From NCBI GenBank assembly GCA_918807975.1, contig OU964919.1:15270001-15334000 (forward strand): a stretch of 64,000 nt of DNA, given 5' to 3'. Position numbers and translations under genes: made by a program. Source of the DNA: Aplidium turbinatum. Lineage: Eukaryota; Chordata; Ascidiacea; Aplousobranchia; Polyclinidae. Under the pieces are notes generated by a model that saw only the letters and a list, made by a program, of their open reading frames with translations, was not told the origin of the DNA and made no database searches. How positions within the stretch are numbered: position 1 is the stretch's first letter; each line of letters begins with the position of its first letter. Shown one piece after another: positions 54,232 to 64,000 of the stretch.

Positions 54232-56042
54232 GGGTAGACTGGGGTAAAAAGCCCACCCGGGGTAAAAAGCCTACCTAAATTTCTCCTTACAGAGTTGTGT
54301 AAATAAATAAATACTGCCACCATGTGTATGACTGCATTGTGGGTAATCATTAAACATGTGTTAATGGAAGCCGATTTGACACAGAAAAAGTATAGAACAA
54401 AATGGTTGATTTTGCTTGATTTCTTATAAAAATTTAAATGAGACAATGAACTATTACTCTTCTCAGAAAGAAGAACACTCCTTGATATTTTGTTACAGAG
54501 TAGTCAGTTGCTAATTCTAGGGATAGCTAACAATAGTTTTGTCCAAGTTTTTAAGGTAGTGGAAGAATTTTGAAAATTTAAAGCATAAGCCATTGGGGTA
54601 AAAAGCCTACCATGGAGAATATGCCATTGGGGTAAAAAGCCTATGGTAGGCTTTTTACCCCTTATTCTGTTTTCTCTTAATATCATAGCACTAACAGAAC
54701 AATCAGACGTTTTAACGTTAAATTAACATCGCCAGACGTTAACTTAACGTTAAAATGATTAATTTTTTTTTATCAGGGAGGTTATGTCATTGATAAAACT
54801 GTGTAGCCTAGGCTATGTAGACGTAGAGCGACTCGTAGAATATAAGACCTGATTTCTCTTTTTTAGATTTATCTAGCCTATGCTGCAGATTTGTTTTTCA
54901 CAAAAAACGTCATAAATCTTCATTATATCCTAGGCTTTTGTATTATACGAGCTTGGACTCATAATAATGGCACGCACCTACAAACGGAAGACAACCCGAG
55001 CATCTTATACAGAAGAAAATCTAAAAACAGCAATTGCTGAAGTAAAAGCTGGTGCTCCTTTAAAAACCACTGCAACGGCTTATGGAATTTCAGCACGAAC
55101 ATTGCGAAGACATATGGATGAAAAAGTTGCATGTCCTGGGCATGTTAAACTTGGTAGATACAGGCCAGACCTAAATACAGAATATGAATCTGAACTTGCA
55201 ATTAAAATCCAGTCTATGGAAAGGTCAATGTTTGGTCTCACCACAAAAGATGAACGCCGCCTTGCATTTGACTTTGCTACGCAGATGAAAGTGAAGCACC
55301 GTTTCAACACAGAAACGAAAATGGCTGGCCCTGATTGGCTTAGCGGATATCTATTACGCCATCCTGAGTTGTCTATCCGCAAGCCAGAAAGTACGAATAT
55401 TGCAAGAATTACTGGATTTAATAAGGCTCAGGTAGAAACTTTCTTTGAGATCTATCGGAACGTCTTGACTAGCCACGAGTATAATCCCATGAGGGTGTGG
55501 AACATGGATGAGACTAGCATATCAAATGTTCATAAGCCAACCAAAATAATCGCGACGAAAGGATCAAGAGGAGTGGGGAAAATAACGAGCGGAGAAAGAG
55601 GAAGAACTGTCACAGTCATTTGTGCAACTAATGCAGCTGGCTCTTACATACCACCTATGTTCATATTTCCGCGAAAGCGCATGGCAGATTCGCTTATGAA
55701 TAACAAACCTCCTGGAGCAATTGGACATTGCACTAAGAGTGGATGGACTGACGAAGATAGCTTCATGATATGGTTGAATCACTTTTGTACTATTGCTAAA
55801 CCTTCAAAAGAAGAAAGACACATTATTATTCTGGATGGACATCACAGCCACAAAACGCTTCAAGCTGTGAAGTTTTCACAAGCAAATGGCATTGATATCG
55901 TTACCCTACCACCACACTGCACACACAAAATGCAGCCATTAGACAGGACATTTTTTAAAGCACTAAAATCTGCTTACAATGCTGCTTCTGACACCTGGAT
56001 GGTTGCTCATCGAGGAAAAAGAATCAATTTTTATGACATAGC
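54232..56042 (+). mobile_element. pogo/Tigger transposon, 5' part
   Basis: It starts after a TA (54230-54231) with GGGTAGACTGGGGTAAAAAGCC. GGGGTAAAAAGCCTACC or its complement recurs five times before the transposase (54241, 54260, 54594, 54627, 54650). The downstream half is not in the window, because a BEL/Pao element interrupts the transposase. Confidence 0.85.
54967..56042 (+). CDS. pogo/Tigger-type transposase, interrupted
   Basis: About 358 codons are intact from the Met at 54967. Residues 5-55 are a psq-type helix-turn-helix (TTATAYGISARTLRRHM). Residues 80-150 are the CENP-B-type HTH (AGPDWLSGYLLRHPELSIRKPE). The DDE core follows with MDETSIS, IIILDGHHSH and HKMQPLDRTFF, giving all three catalytic Asp. 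It reads cleanly up to RINFYDIA, where the BEL/Pao LTR begins, so this copy cannot make the full enzyme (relatives run roughly 400-550 aa). The frame was apparently intact when interrupted, suggesting recent activity of the family. Such enzymes cut at TA sites. Confidence 0.92.
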
Positions 56043-56609
56043 TGTTCCAGACAATTGTTCACCTAATCAAACGTCATATAAAAACCGTTCAAGTCTACTG
56101 AATATTATGTCATGGAAGTTGCTAGAAAATGTGCCAAAATTGCACATCGTCATAAGACTTGTGTCAAACCTGTTTGGGCCTGTTTGGGCCTGTTTAAACA
56201 TAAAATATTACATCAGCTTTAAACACCTGTTGGAATGACTTCATAATTGTCTTTCATTATTGCGTCACAGTACTGCATACGTGAATTTGAGATATTGCTA
56301 TCTATTCTGGTCATTCGTAAAATGATTGTTTGAAAGTTGGCCGCACATTTAACTGTTGGCTTAGTGCTTGCTAGCTGGACAAAGGTTCCGTCTTTTATCC
56401 AAGTAATCTGTTCTGTAGTGACAGTTTTCAGTGGTGTACGCGTTGCACCCCCTCGTTTTCGGTAGCCGTGGGCTAATTTTTACAGAAATACACTTTTTGA
56501 AAAGAAGTTCAAGTGTGTGTTTCTTCGGTCATTATATGCAGACGAAAGGATCCGGGAACTTTAAGTTACAATTTTCCCACGAAGAAATTATGGTTTACCG
56601 CTGTGACCA
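56043..56609 (+). repeat. BEL/Pao LTR of the second copy
   Basis: TGTTCCAGACAATTGTTCACC to GCTGTGACCA is alignable along its length to the inverse of 42113-42600, with many differences. Confidence 0.85.
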
Positions 56610-57110
56610 TAAAAAAATAAAAGACGATTCTCTGTCTAGTGTTTGGCATAGAAGCACTTAGAAGCAAAAAATAAAAGACGAAGTTTGTAGTTGGTAGGCT
56701 AAGAAGCACTTAGAAGCAAAGAAATAATAAAAGAAGATCTTATTGGTTGGTAGTCTAAAGAAGCAAAGAAAATTAAAGACATTTCTTCTCGGTAGGCAAC
56801 TGAAGAACTTTAAGCTAAAAAGTAAAGACATTTCTTCTCAGTTTGGTACAGAAGAAAAATAACTTTGACATTTATTGGCAAGAAAGAAGATTAAAGGCAA
56901 TCCATCTGTGCTTGAAGATTCAAGTGGAAGAATCCAAGCAAGTTTTGTGGACGTTTGGACTTCACATACTCGTACAGCTACGGTATCGTGCATTTAAATT
57001 CTTTTTTGTATTTTTACGGTCTTTGCAGTTAAGTTTTTTATAACTACTGTAATTTTGTGTGTTTGTGTAACTTAATTTTTTAATTGTTAAATTTAGCCCT
57101 AACATTTAAT

Positions 57111-60100
57111 ATGTCTACACTCGGTGGTGACAGGGACTCGACCGCCGTCGACTCGACTGAGTTTAAGCCTGATGATGTTCTTTGCGGTCGGGCAGGCCAT
57201 TCTGGGGAGGGACCCATTAACGATGAGGCTAAGTCAGTTCGAGAGGCCCGGCATCTTAGACGGGATATTTTGACTCAAATTGGGAAACTTTCTGTGGCCC
57301 TAGGTTCTTTGAGTGATAAGCAGGAACTGTTAATTTTTCGGTCTAACTTATCTACTTTAGAAGAGGAATTACGGCATTTCCATGCACTCTTGAGTAAAAT
57401 TTTTAACTCTGCAATCTTAGCAGAACTTCGTGATAGGGTAGATCCCGAATTTAACTTGTTAAAAAATAACTTCGAACAAAAAGAAAGTGATTTCTCAGAT
57501 AGGTTGGATGCTGACATACATCCTGAGGATAGCGCCTCAAATGTAAGCACTAGGATGTCTGAGAGCTCGTCACGGATAGTTGCACAAATTAACCTACAGC
57601 TAAGACGAGAGGAGCTCCAGATCCAAGCCGAGGCCATAGCGAGAGCTGAGACCATACGAGTTGAGGCCGAAGCGAGAGCTGCTGAGGCCGCCGCGAGAGC
57701 TGAGGCCGTACGAGCTGAGGCTGCCGCGAAAGCCGAAGCGAGAGCTGCTGAGTTCGCACTCAAAGACGCACAGTTGAGGGCTGAACAACGTAAGGAGGTA
57801 GCTTTAGCTGAATATCGTTCTGAGTTGGGCTCCCGGCGTAGCTCTAGGAAGGGCTCTTCTAGGCATTCCAGAAGTGAACATCAATCGCAGTTTAATTTAC
57901 CTAACCTTTTCCAGACGCCTGTTCAATCTGTAAGTGGACCTGTACAATCCACATGTTTTCCAGCTGTTTCAGGAGGTCTCGGGGCCGCGGCTAAGGGTCT
58001 TCCGAAGGCTGTAGAGCCAAGGTCTGCAAATTACAACCGAACTCCTCCCCCAGAGCGTACAGGTCACGGGGCCGCCATTAGCAGTAATGCTTTGCCCCCT
58101 TCACAGTTTTCAGCGCCGCTAGTTTTTGATCGCCCAGCTACACGTAATTTGGGTGGTTGTGAGAGGCGTATCGCGTCTCCTGATTTTAACGTGTGTGAGG
58201 ATCGTGATCGGGCTGTGCATGTGACTGAGCCCACTCAGCCCCTTAAGGGATATAGCTTGTCTTCTCCCGCTAAATCGAGTTCTCAACAGCAGGATTGCTT
58301 TTTTGAATACCAAAATAGTACCGTAGGACGTTCTTCGATAAGGCGGCCTTGATTGGTTACGATGGTAATAATATGCCATTTGTCTTCTTTAAAAATCGTG
58401 TTATGGCCTTGATGGCAGCTTCGCCCTTTAAGGGAACTCGTTTGACTTTGTTGCAAGCAGCTTGTGTTAGAACAGCTGCGCAAACGATTGCTAATTTGGT
58501 TTCCGACACTCCTGGCTTGTCAGAGGAAGACAGGATAGAAATGTCGTTATCTCGCTTGTCCCAACGTTTTGGAGTTCGTGGAGGTCTTTTCGCAGAACCA
58601 GAAATTAGAAAGTATCGCTATGGTAGCAAATTGACTTCTATCTTTTCCAGTGATTTGAAAGAGTTTAAAGATGAATTGTCGCAGTGTTTGCTTTACGCGA
58701 AAGCTTATGGTCAGCGTGATAAATTAGAAGGACGTTTTGTTTTGGATTTGGCTAAACGACTCCCGTTTGACGCTAAGCAGCGTTATCTTAACTTTTTAGG
58801 TGATCAGTATGGTAGCACTGAGGAACCTACTTTTCAGAGTTTGTTTGATTTTGTAGTACGGGAGGAAACGCGTAAGTCGACTGATTTTAGCATTATGCTA
58901 ATGGGCGATTCTGATGAGTCGCAGCATTTTAAAAAGTTTGGCAAAGGAAAACTGCCTTCATGTCCGGTTAGGCAGACGTCGGTAAAACCCCATGATAATG
59001 TGATTTCAGGGAGTTCGCAGTACTCGACTGCTGTTGGCACACCGCGCGGCGGTGTGGCCAGACGTAGTGACATACCGGCGTGTTTTTGTTGTTCGTCACG
59101 TGGTCAAGTTGAATATCATTTTTTGTCTAATTGTAAAGAATTTTTGCGCTTGACACCTAAAGATCGGAGAGATGTCATTGTGAAAGCTGGCAAATGCTTG
59201 AATTGTTTGCGCCAGCATATGGTTAGAGACTGTAATCATGCAAATAACTGTCGTAAGTGTGGACCTACCAACGATAGGAAACACTATTTTCTTCTGCATG
59301 ATTTTTATGTGACGTCACATGATTCTCTGGAGTCGGTCGGTAGAGATGATGCTGGTGCCAGAGTTCATGTCCGTAATGTTAAGATTGGAAATGTTAAAGC
59401 AGCCTTTAACCGCGTTACTGCTGCTCGTGTTTTGAATCCAATGACTGGCAAATCGAAGTTGGTGTATTGTCAGCATGATCCTGGTTCGCAGTTGACCTTT
59501 GTTTCGAGTGACTTGGTGTGCGAACTTGGTCTTAAACCGTATGATAAAGCGTCGTTTAAAATGGATACTCTGGCTGGTCAGAAACCTACTTGTGCTGACC
59601 TTGTTAAACTCAACACCCAGTCGTTAGAGACTGATGAACTGTTTTGTGATATAACCTCGGTGGTTAACCCAGCTTGGGCTGACGATGTTAAAACTTTACC
59701 CCATAAACAAGATTTAAGTGGTTTCCGTCATTTTCATGACGTGAATATGTTTCATTTGAATGATTGTAGTACTGTAGATGTACTGATTGGCAACGACAAC
59801 GCTTATTTGATGTGTGCAAAAGAAGAGCGTGTTGGTGACAATCGTAGTGAACCACATGCTTTGCTCACTCCTCTCGGTTGGTTGGCTTGTGGTGGTAAGC
59901 CACCCTTAGTTGAAAGCGTTGCTAAAGTGTGCAGAGTGCAGACGTCTTCAGAGTCGGATGTCATCTCTGGCTTTCAGCGTAAAATTGAGTCTCGCGATAT
60001 GGAAATAGCAGACCTGAATAAAGTCATTCAGGATTTGACTTTGCAAAATGAAACCTGTGAATTGTCTCGCAATGATATTTTGGCTAGGGAACTTGTCGAA

Positions 60101-60372
60101 CCGAATATTGAGTTGAAAGATGGTCGATTTGAGATACCTGTTCCGTTGAAGGAAGATATTGATCTACCTAACAATTTTGTGTTGGCGTCAGATAGAGCTG
60201 CTGCTTTAAGAAAGAAAGCTTTAAAACAACCTGAACTTCGTGATTTCCTTACTGACACCATGAAAGATCTTAAATCTAATGGCTATATTGAGCGTGCGGG
60301 TGAAGCAGGAAATGTCAAGGGATTTGAATGGTATTTACCATACTTTGTGACGTCACAATTAAAAAAGCGCAT
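57111..60372 (+). pseudogene. BEL/Pao gag-pol remnants, second copy
   Basis: It carries the same Gag coiled coil, zinc knuckles (CLNCLRQHMVRDC) and A17 protease (DPGSQLTFVSSDL) as the copy at 36731-41617, and the start of the reverse transcriptase. The element is incomplete and broken. Confidence 0.85.
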
Positions 60373-61119
60373 CCCAGTAAACATTTTTCCTTGGCCCAAC
60401 GTAGGCTGACGGTTGTTCGGGTTGGTTGAGGGTAGTGTAGTTTTGCCAACTTTGCCAACTTTTGAAATATTTTAATTGAAGATACCTTCGAAGAATTGTT
60501 TAAGTTTGCTTCATCGTATTCCTTTTACAATTGTAATGGGACAATGAAAATGCAAAAAAACTTAGAATTAGAAAGTCGGTTTTTCCAATGTTGGTGTGCA
60601 GTTGTACAGAACGTTGGGCCAACGTCATTATTTGCGGGCAAACTACGGTAACCCCTCAATTTTTTTACGTTATTGCTATAGATAAAAAAAAAATTTGAAA
60701 TGTTTTTCTTAATCATGCATCACTATGAGGATCACTAATTCTGAAAAAAAAACACTAATTTGCAAATTTAGCTGCAGTTTTTCAAGTTTGTTAGCAGCAG
60801 CTAGTTTTTTTAGTGTTCTACTATGGCTCTATATAACTATACTCTGCCTTCTTAAAATTGATCAGGGCTGTAGTTTCATCTCGCAATTTTTACGTGCTCC
60901 GTTCATTTTTGTTTTCGAAGTTTTCATTTTATTTTCGAAAAAAATTATGACAACACTGAGCTGAATAATTGGACACAGTTTCCCGTACCATGTGTTTCAG
61001 GCAAGCACTTTAAAAAAACCATAAACATCTTATAACAACTAGACAGCGCATCTCGATTGAAGAAATTAAAAAAAGGCATTGTCTCAATTTTGCGTGAAAG
61101 CTGCGCTGTTACAGCCAAG
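60373..61119. other. Junction and possible MITE
   Basis: Right after the BEL/Pao similarity ends, CCCAGTAAACA and TTGGCCCAACGTAGG (60375-60405) and ACGTTGGGCCAACGTC near 60611-60626 form an inverted pair, suggesting a short palindromic insertion. No gene is seen. Confidence 0.4.
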
Positions 61120-61125
61120 CCATAC

Positions 61126-61195
61126 AACAAAATCTGTCATTTTTACACTGATTCAACGTCTACAGACGTTTGTTAAGACAGAATTTTTGTTAAGC
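61126..61195. repeat. Palindromic MITE, copy 4 (partial)
   Basis: ATCTGTCATTTTTACACTGA, TTCAACGTCTACAGACG, then AAGACAGAATTTTT; a decayed relative of 14568-14660. Confidence 0.6.
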
Positions 61196-61379
61196 GTTTT
61201 ACGAACCAATTTAGCTTGTATTTGCTTGCAAGTTTTCTTACCAATGCGGTAAAACCTAATTTTTAAATAACATTTGTACACAGTTTTGACTAGTGTAAAA
61301 ATATGATTATTGGTAACGGTGCATTCAAACACATGATCCGAGAGATTGGTAAATATCTTGGAATAATATTTACTCCTTT

Positions 61380-61470
61380 TATCATCTGAATTGTATTTTC
61401 TTCGTTTTCTACATCCATATGCACAGCACACCATATCTAAAGCATTGACAAACGCGAGTAATTGGTACAT
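61380..61470 (-). CDS. Candidate THAP-domain first exon
   Basis: Minus-strand Met at 61434 begins MVCCAYGCRKRRKYNSDDKR, matching the start of THAP zinc fingers (M-V-...-C-x4-C, for example CSAYGC in THAP1). A possible donor AGGA/GTAAAT follows about 60 bases later, near 61375. If spliced there, the remaining C2CH ligands would lie on exons not identified; the unspliced frame runs to 61153 without THAP features. An in-frame upstream Met lies at 61470. THAP proteins are sequence-specific DNA-binding factors and P-element relatives. The adjacent promoter-like region supports a real start. Confidence 0.4.
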
Positions 61471-61473
61471 TGT

Positions 61474-61545
61474 AAAAAATGGCGGACATCTGAACGTGCT
61501 TTTTCAAAATTCGCTAAAAAGAGATGACGATGCGCATGCGCAGTC
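61474..61545. promoter_or_regulatory. Promoter-like region with NRF1 and YY1-type sites
   Basis: TGCGCATGCGCA at 61531-61542 is an exact NRF1 palindrome. AAAATGGCGGACA at 61476-61488 matches the YY1 core. GTGACGTGA lies at 61563-61571. These are classic TATA-less promoter motifs of housekeeping genes, placed just upstream of the minus-strand THAP-like start. Confidence 0.5.
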
Positions 61546-61719
61546 AGAAACTACAATTGTCTGTGACGTGAATCGTAAAAAACGCGCGAAAACCCAAATG
61601 GAGTTGGACGCCATTTGCATTTGCAGTTTTGTCTTGTTCGCTTGCAGAATCAATGGAAGTTTATTTGTCAAGTTTTCTTCCGTATTTGAGTTCATAGCAA
61701 AGTAGTCACTTGCCTAATG

Positions 61720-62624
61720 TCCCTACCATGTTTAAATGCCTCAGTTGAATGACTTTTTAGTACGGATAGCTTGAAGAACATTAAAACTGACTACAGGAAC
61801 AGTTTAAAGTCAGAAAGTTTAGTTGGTTTGCTACACACCCAAGGTATGAAGTCAGCTGACAAACTGGGATTAAGGGATCGAGCTAAATTGTTGCAGTTGG
61901 CAAGGGCTCATGAAGAGTTCAGCTACAGATGCTGAAGCACATGAACTAATCAACTAATTACTAGTCGAATTAGCTCTCATGAATAAGTCGATAGTCGTGC
62001 ACAGTTTATGTCATTTTTAGCATGTGATAAGCATTGGGAAATCTTCACTGTATCCCTGTAATGTTAAACATCACTGTAATTTAACATACTGTACTGCTTT
62101 TTGCTGTGAGACTTTGCCCACTAATACAACAAAGTTATGTAGAATGGTTTTTGCTAGTGTTGTTGTTTAAACCGCTTAACTGTTGCTTTTTGTTTCAGAA
62201 CGTGAAACTGTTTGAATGTAATAATGATTTAGGGAACTTTGATGTAATCTAGGAATTTTTAGACGTAGCTTTGGGGACTTTCAGGTTTTCATTTATGAGA
62301 GCACTGCCCAAATGAATGATCATCATGAAACTCAGGTAAGGTTTATTGCAGTTGACTCTAATCTATTCTTCAGGGTAAACTATTTAATACTTTTTACGGC
62401 AATTACGTGACCTGTTTATTGGTTTTGAAGTAACATTTTTAGAAGTAGCCTACTCGATTTTTTCAAAAAGTGGTATCTTCACTTTCAAGTGGCATAAAAA
62501 TGACTATTATGTCAACGAGAAGTTTTTTATCAGGATTCGAATGTTGCTACTATCACCGCATTATGTATATACCACAAGTTTTTTGCAGATTGTTTTATGA
62601 AGTAGATTGCGCAGCATCGGATGC
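61720..62624. other. No gene seen
   Basis: AT-rich. A short stretch near 61800-61940 (SAESLVGLLHTQ-like frame) has no recognisable domain. Confidence 0.35.
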
Positions 62625-63716
62625 AACCTAATTAGTACCACCATGAACAATTCGTACCGTCAGTTCGTACCTTGAAAAGATCGAAAAAAAAATTAAAAAA
62701 AGCCGAAGTCGCTGATCACAGTTTCTGCAAATATTTTAAAATTTTTCCGCAAACAAACAAAAACTCTTAGGATCATTTAAAGAAATTTTTAAATGTTTGC
62801 GGAAACTTTGATCAACCCTAATCCCGAACCCTTTTAAAATGTTTGCGGAAACTCTAATCAAGCCTAACCCTTTTAAAACGGTAGGCCTACCTCTAAATAC
62901 CCATTGTCAGGCATAGTAGGCTTTTTGGGGGTTTGTGGAGCATTTTCAGGGGTTGTCAGGTATTGTGGAGTAGGCTAACTACTTTCAGGCATTGTTGGGA
63001 ATTTCCAGGCATTGTCGATCATTATCAGTGGTTGACGGGTTTGTTAGGCATTATAGCATTTTCAGGGGTTGTCAGGCATTGTAGAGTAGCTACTTTCAGG
63101 CATTGTCGGTAATTTCAAGGCATTGTCTAGGATTTGTCTAATGCCTGACAATGGGTATTTAGAGGTACCCTTTTTTAAATGTTTGCGGAAACTGCGAGTG
63201 CGATCGGCGACTTCAGCAAGCTCTTAGGATCATTACCAGAAATTTTAAAATGTTTGCGGAAACTGTGGAAAAATGGAAACTGCGATCAGCAACTTCGGCT
63301 TTGTTCTATTTTTTTTCACTCGATCTTTTCAGTTTGTTTGTTTGCGGAAACACCCTAAACCTTAACCCTTTTAAAATGTTTGCGGAAACTGCGTTCAGCG
63401 ACTTCGGCAAACTCTTAGAATCATTACCGGAAACTTTAAAATGTTTGCATTACCGGAAATTTTAAAATGTTTGCATTACCGGAAATTTTAAAATGTTCGC
63501 GGAAAAACGGAAACTGCGATCAGCAATGTTCTATTTTTTTCTCTCGATCTTTTCAGTTTGTTTGTTTGCGGATACCGATGCCTAGCTAATCGATATCTAA
63601 TCCTTTTAAAATGTTTGCGGAAACTACGATCAGCGACTACAATCACCGACTGCTTTTTTAATTTTTTCTCTTGATCTTTTCAAGGTAACTGAGGGTACGA
63701 ATTGTTCATTAGGGTG
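62625..63716. mobile_element. MULE-like element, relative of 9839-10939
   Basis: The left end GGATGCAACCTAATTAGTACC and GTACCTTGAAAAGATCG match the other copy. The right end is GATCTTTTCAAGG and GAGGGTACGAATTG. TTTTAAAATGTTTGCGGAAACT recurs about ten times in between. An inverted repeat (CCTCTAAATACCCATTG with its mirror) lies at 62889-63170. Non-coding. Confidence 0.65.
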
Positions 63717-64000
63717 GAGTGAAAAATAAAAAAAATTGAATTTCAAAAAGTGGTCTTGATATATGGCCCCAAATATCAAATGAAATACTTCTATCATAAT
63801 TTTGGGTTCTTGCACCCTCTAGTGGCCGTGCAATTTCACCAAACGAGCTGAAAATAGCTAATTTTGCCATATCTTGATAACTGCTTATACTAGAAAGTTA
63901 GTTTTTGGCTTAAATGCTGCAGAAGTAACATGTTTCTATCTTATTTCCAAAGAACTTTCTCTTAAAAATGTACAGAAAAAAGTTACAAGCAAATTACTGA
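63717..64000. other. No gene seen
   Basis: Starts GGGTGGAGTGAAAAATAAAAA, which could be another element's end running off the window. Confidence 0.3.

Larger units (their letters stand above)
56043..60372 (+). mobile_element. BEL/Pao LTR retrotransposon, second copy, broken
   Basis: This is the same family as 35929-42600, on the plus strand: an LTR at 56043-56609, a leader, and a gag-pol region to about 60372, beyond which similarity ends. No second LTR is in the window. It carries at least two breaks and is a fossil. It is inserted in the Tigger transposase. Its LTR differs clearly from the other copy's, so the two copies are not recent siblings. Confidence 0.9.

Noticed and set aside
55080-55782. 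Minus-strand frames opposite the Tigger transposase
   Set aside because: They are complements of a clearly conserved transposase frame.

Overview
This is AT-rich animal DNA: long introns with GT-AG junctions, two intron-containing host genes that can be followed exon by exon, and a very dense, layered load of transposable elements. The two genes are an EB1-family microtubule plus-end protein (MAPRE) and an arylacetamide-deacetylase-type lipase (AADAC/NCEH1 family). Together with BEL/Pao, Penelope-like, RTE-like LINE, hAT, mariner and pogo/Tigger elements and tRNA-derived SINEs, they point to a marine invertebrate. A tunicate or another invertebrate deuterostome is possible, but the sequence does not settle the species.

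Layout. 1-635: end of an hAT transposon. 1159-1737 (-): probable first coding exon of a Q/N/Y-rich protein whose other exons lie outside the window. 2478-3520: Penelope-like remnant with a GIY-YIG tail and a hammerhead-ribozyme core. 3914-8495: SINEs and two hAT MITEs with exact 8-bp target duplications. 9186-19256 (+): MAPRE, seven coding exons, 280 aa, C-terminal DEY; its introns hold inverted-repeat (foldback) elements built from short refrains. 17240-24288: hAT derivatives, an inverted repeat holding a near-identical copy of part of a neighbouring hAT, and a mariner fragment split by a SINE. 24289-28388: mostly host-like DNA, rich in the word TAGGCTA/TAGCCTA. 28389-51404 (+): AADAC-like gene, nine coding exons, 417 aa. 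Its 16-kb fifth intron, which splits the last Gly codon of the nucleophile motif GDSAG, holds an RTE-like LINE, a young BEL/Pao element inserted in that LINE (AAGGT duplicated), an hAT element and a three-deep nest of DNA elements. 51405-61150: LINE and LTR remnants, then a pogo/Tigger transposon whose transposase is cut by a second BEL/Pao copy. 61153-61545: candidate THAP-type exon on the minus strand with an NRF1-like promoter site. 62625-63716: relative of the 10-bp-duplication element at 9839-10939.

The most unusual signal is a shared design among the DNA elements. Terminal repeats are built from short, slightly varied refrains, and pairs of families keep the same terminal framework while the repeated word is changed. 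Examples are the foldbacks at 12540-14105 and 15154-15450, and the pogo-type MITE at 29878-30824 with the Tigger element at 54232. The two host genes look intact; no functional link between them is visible.
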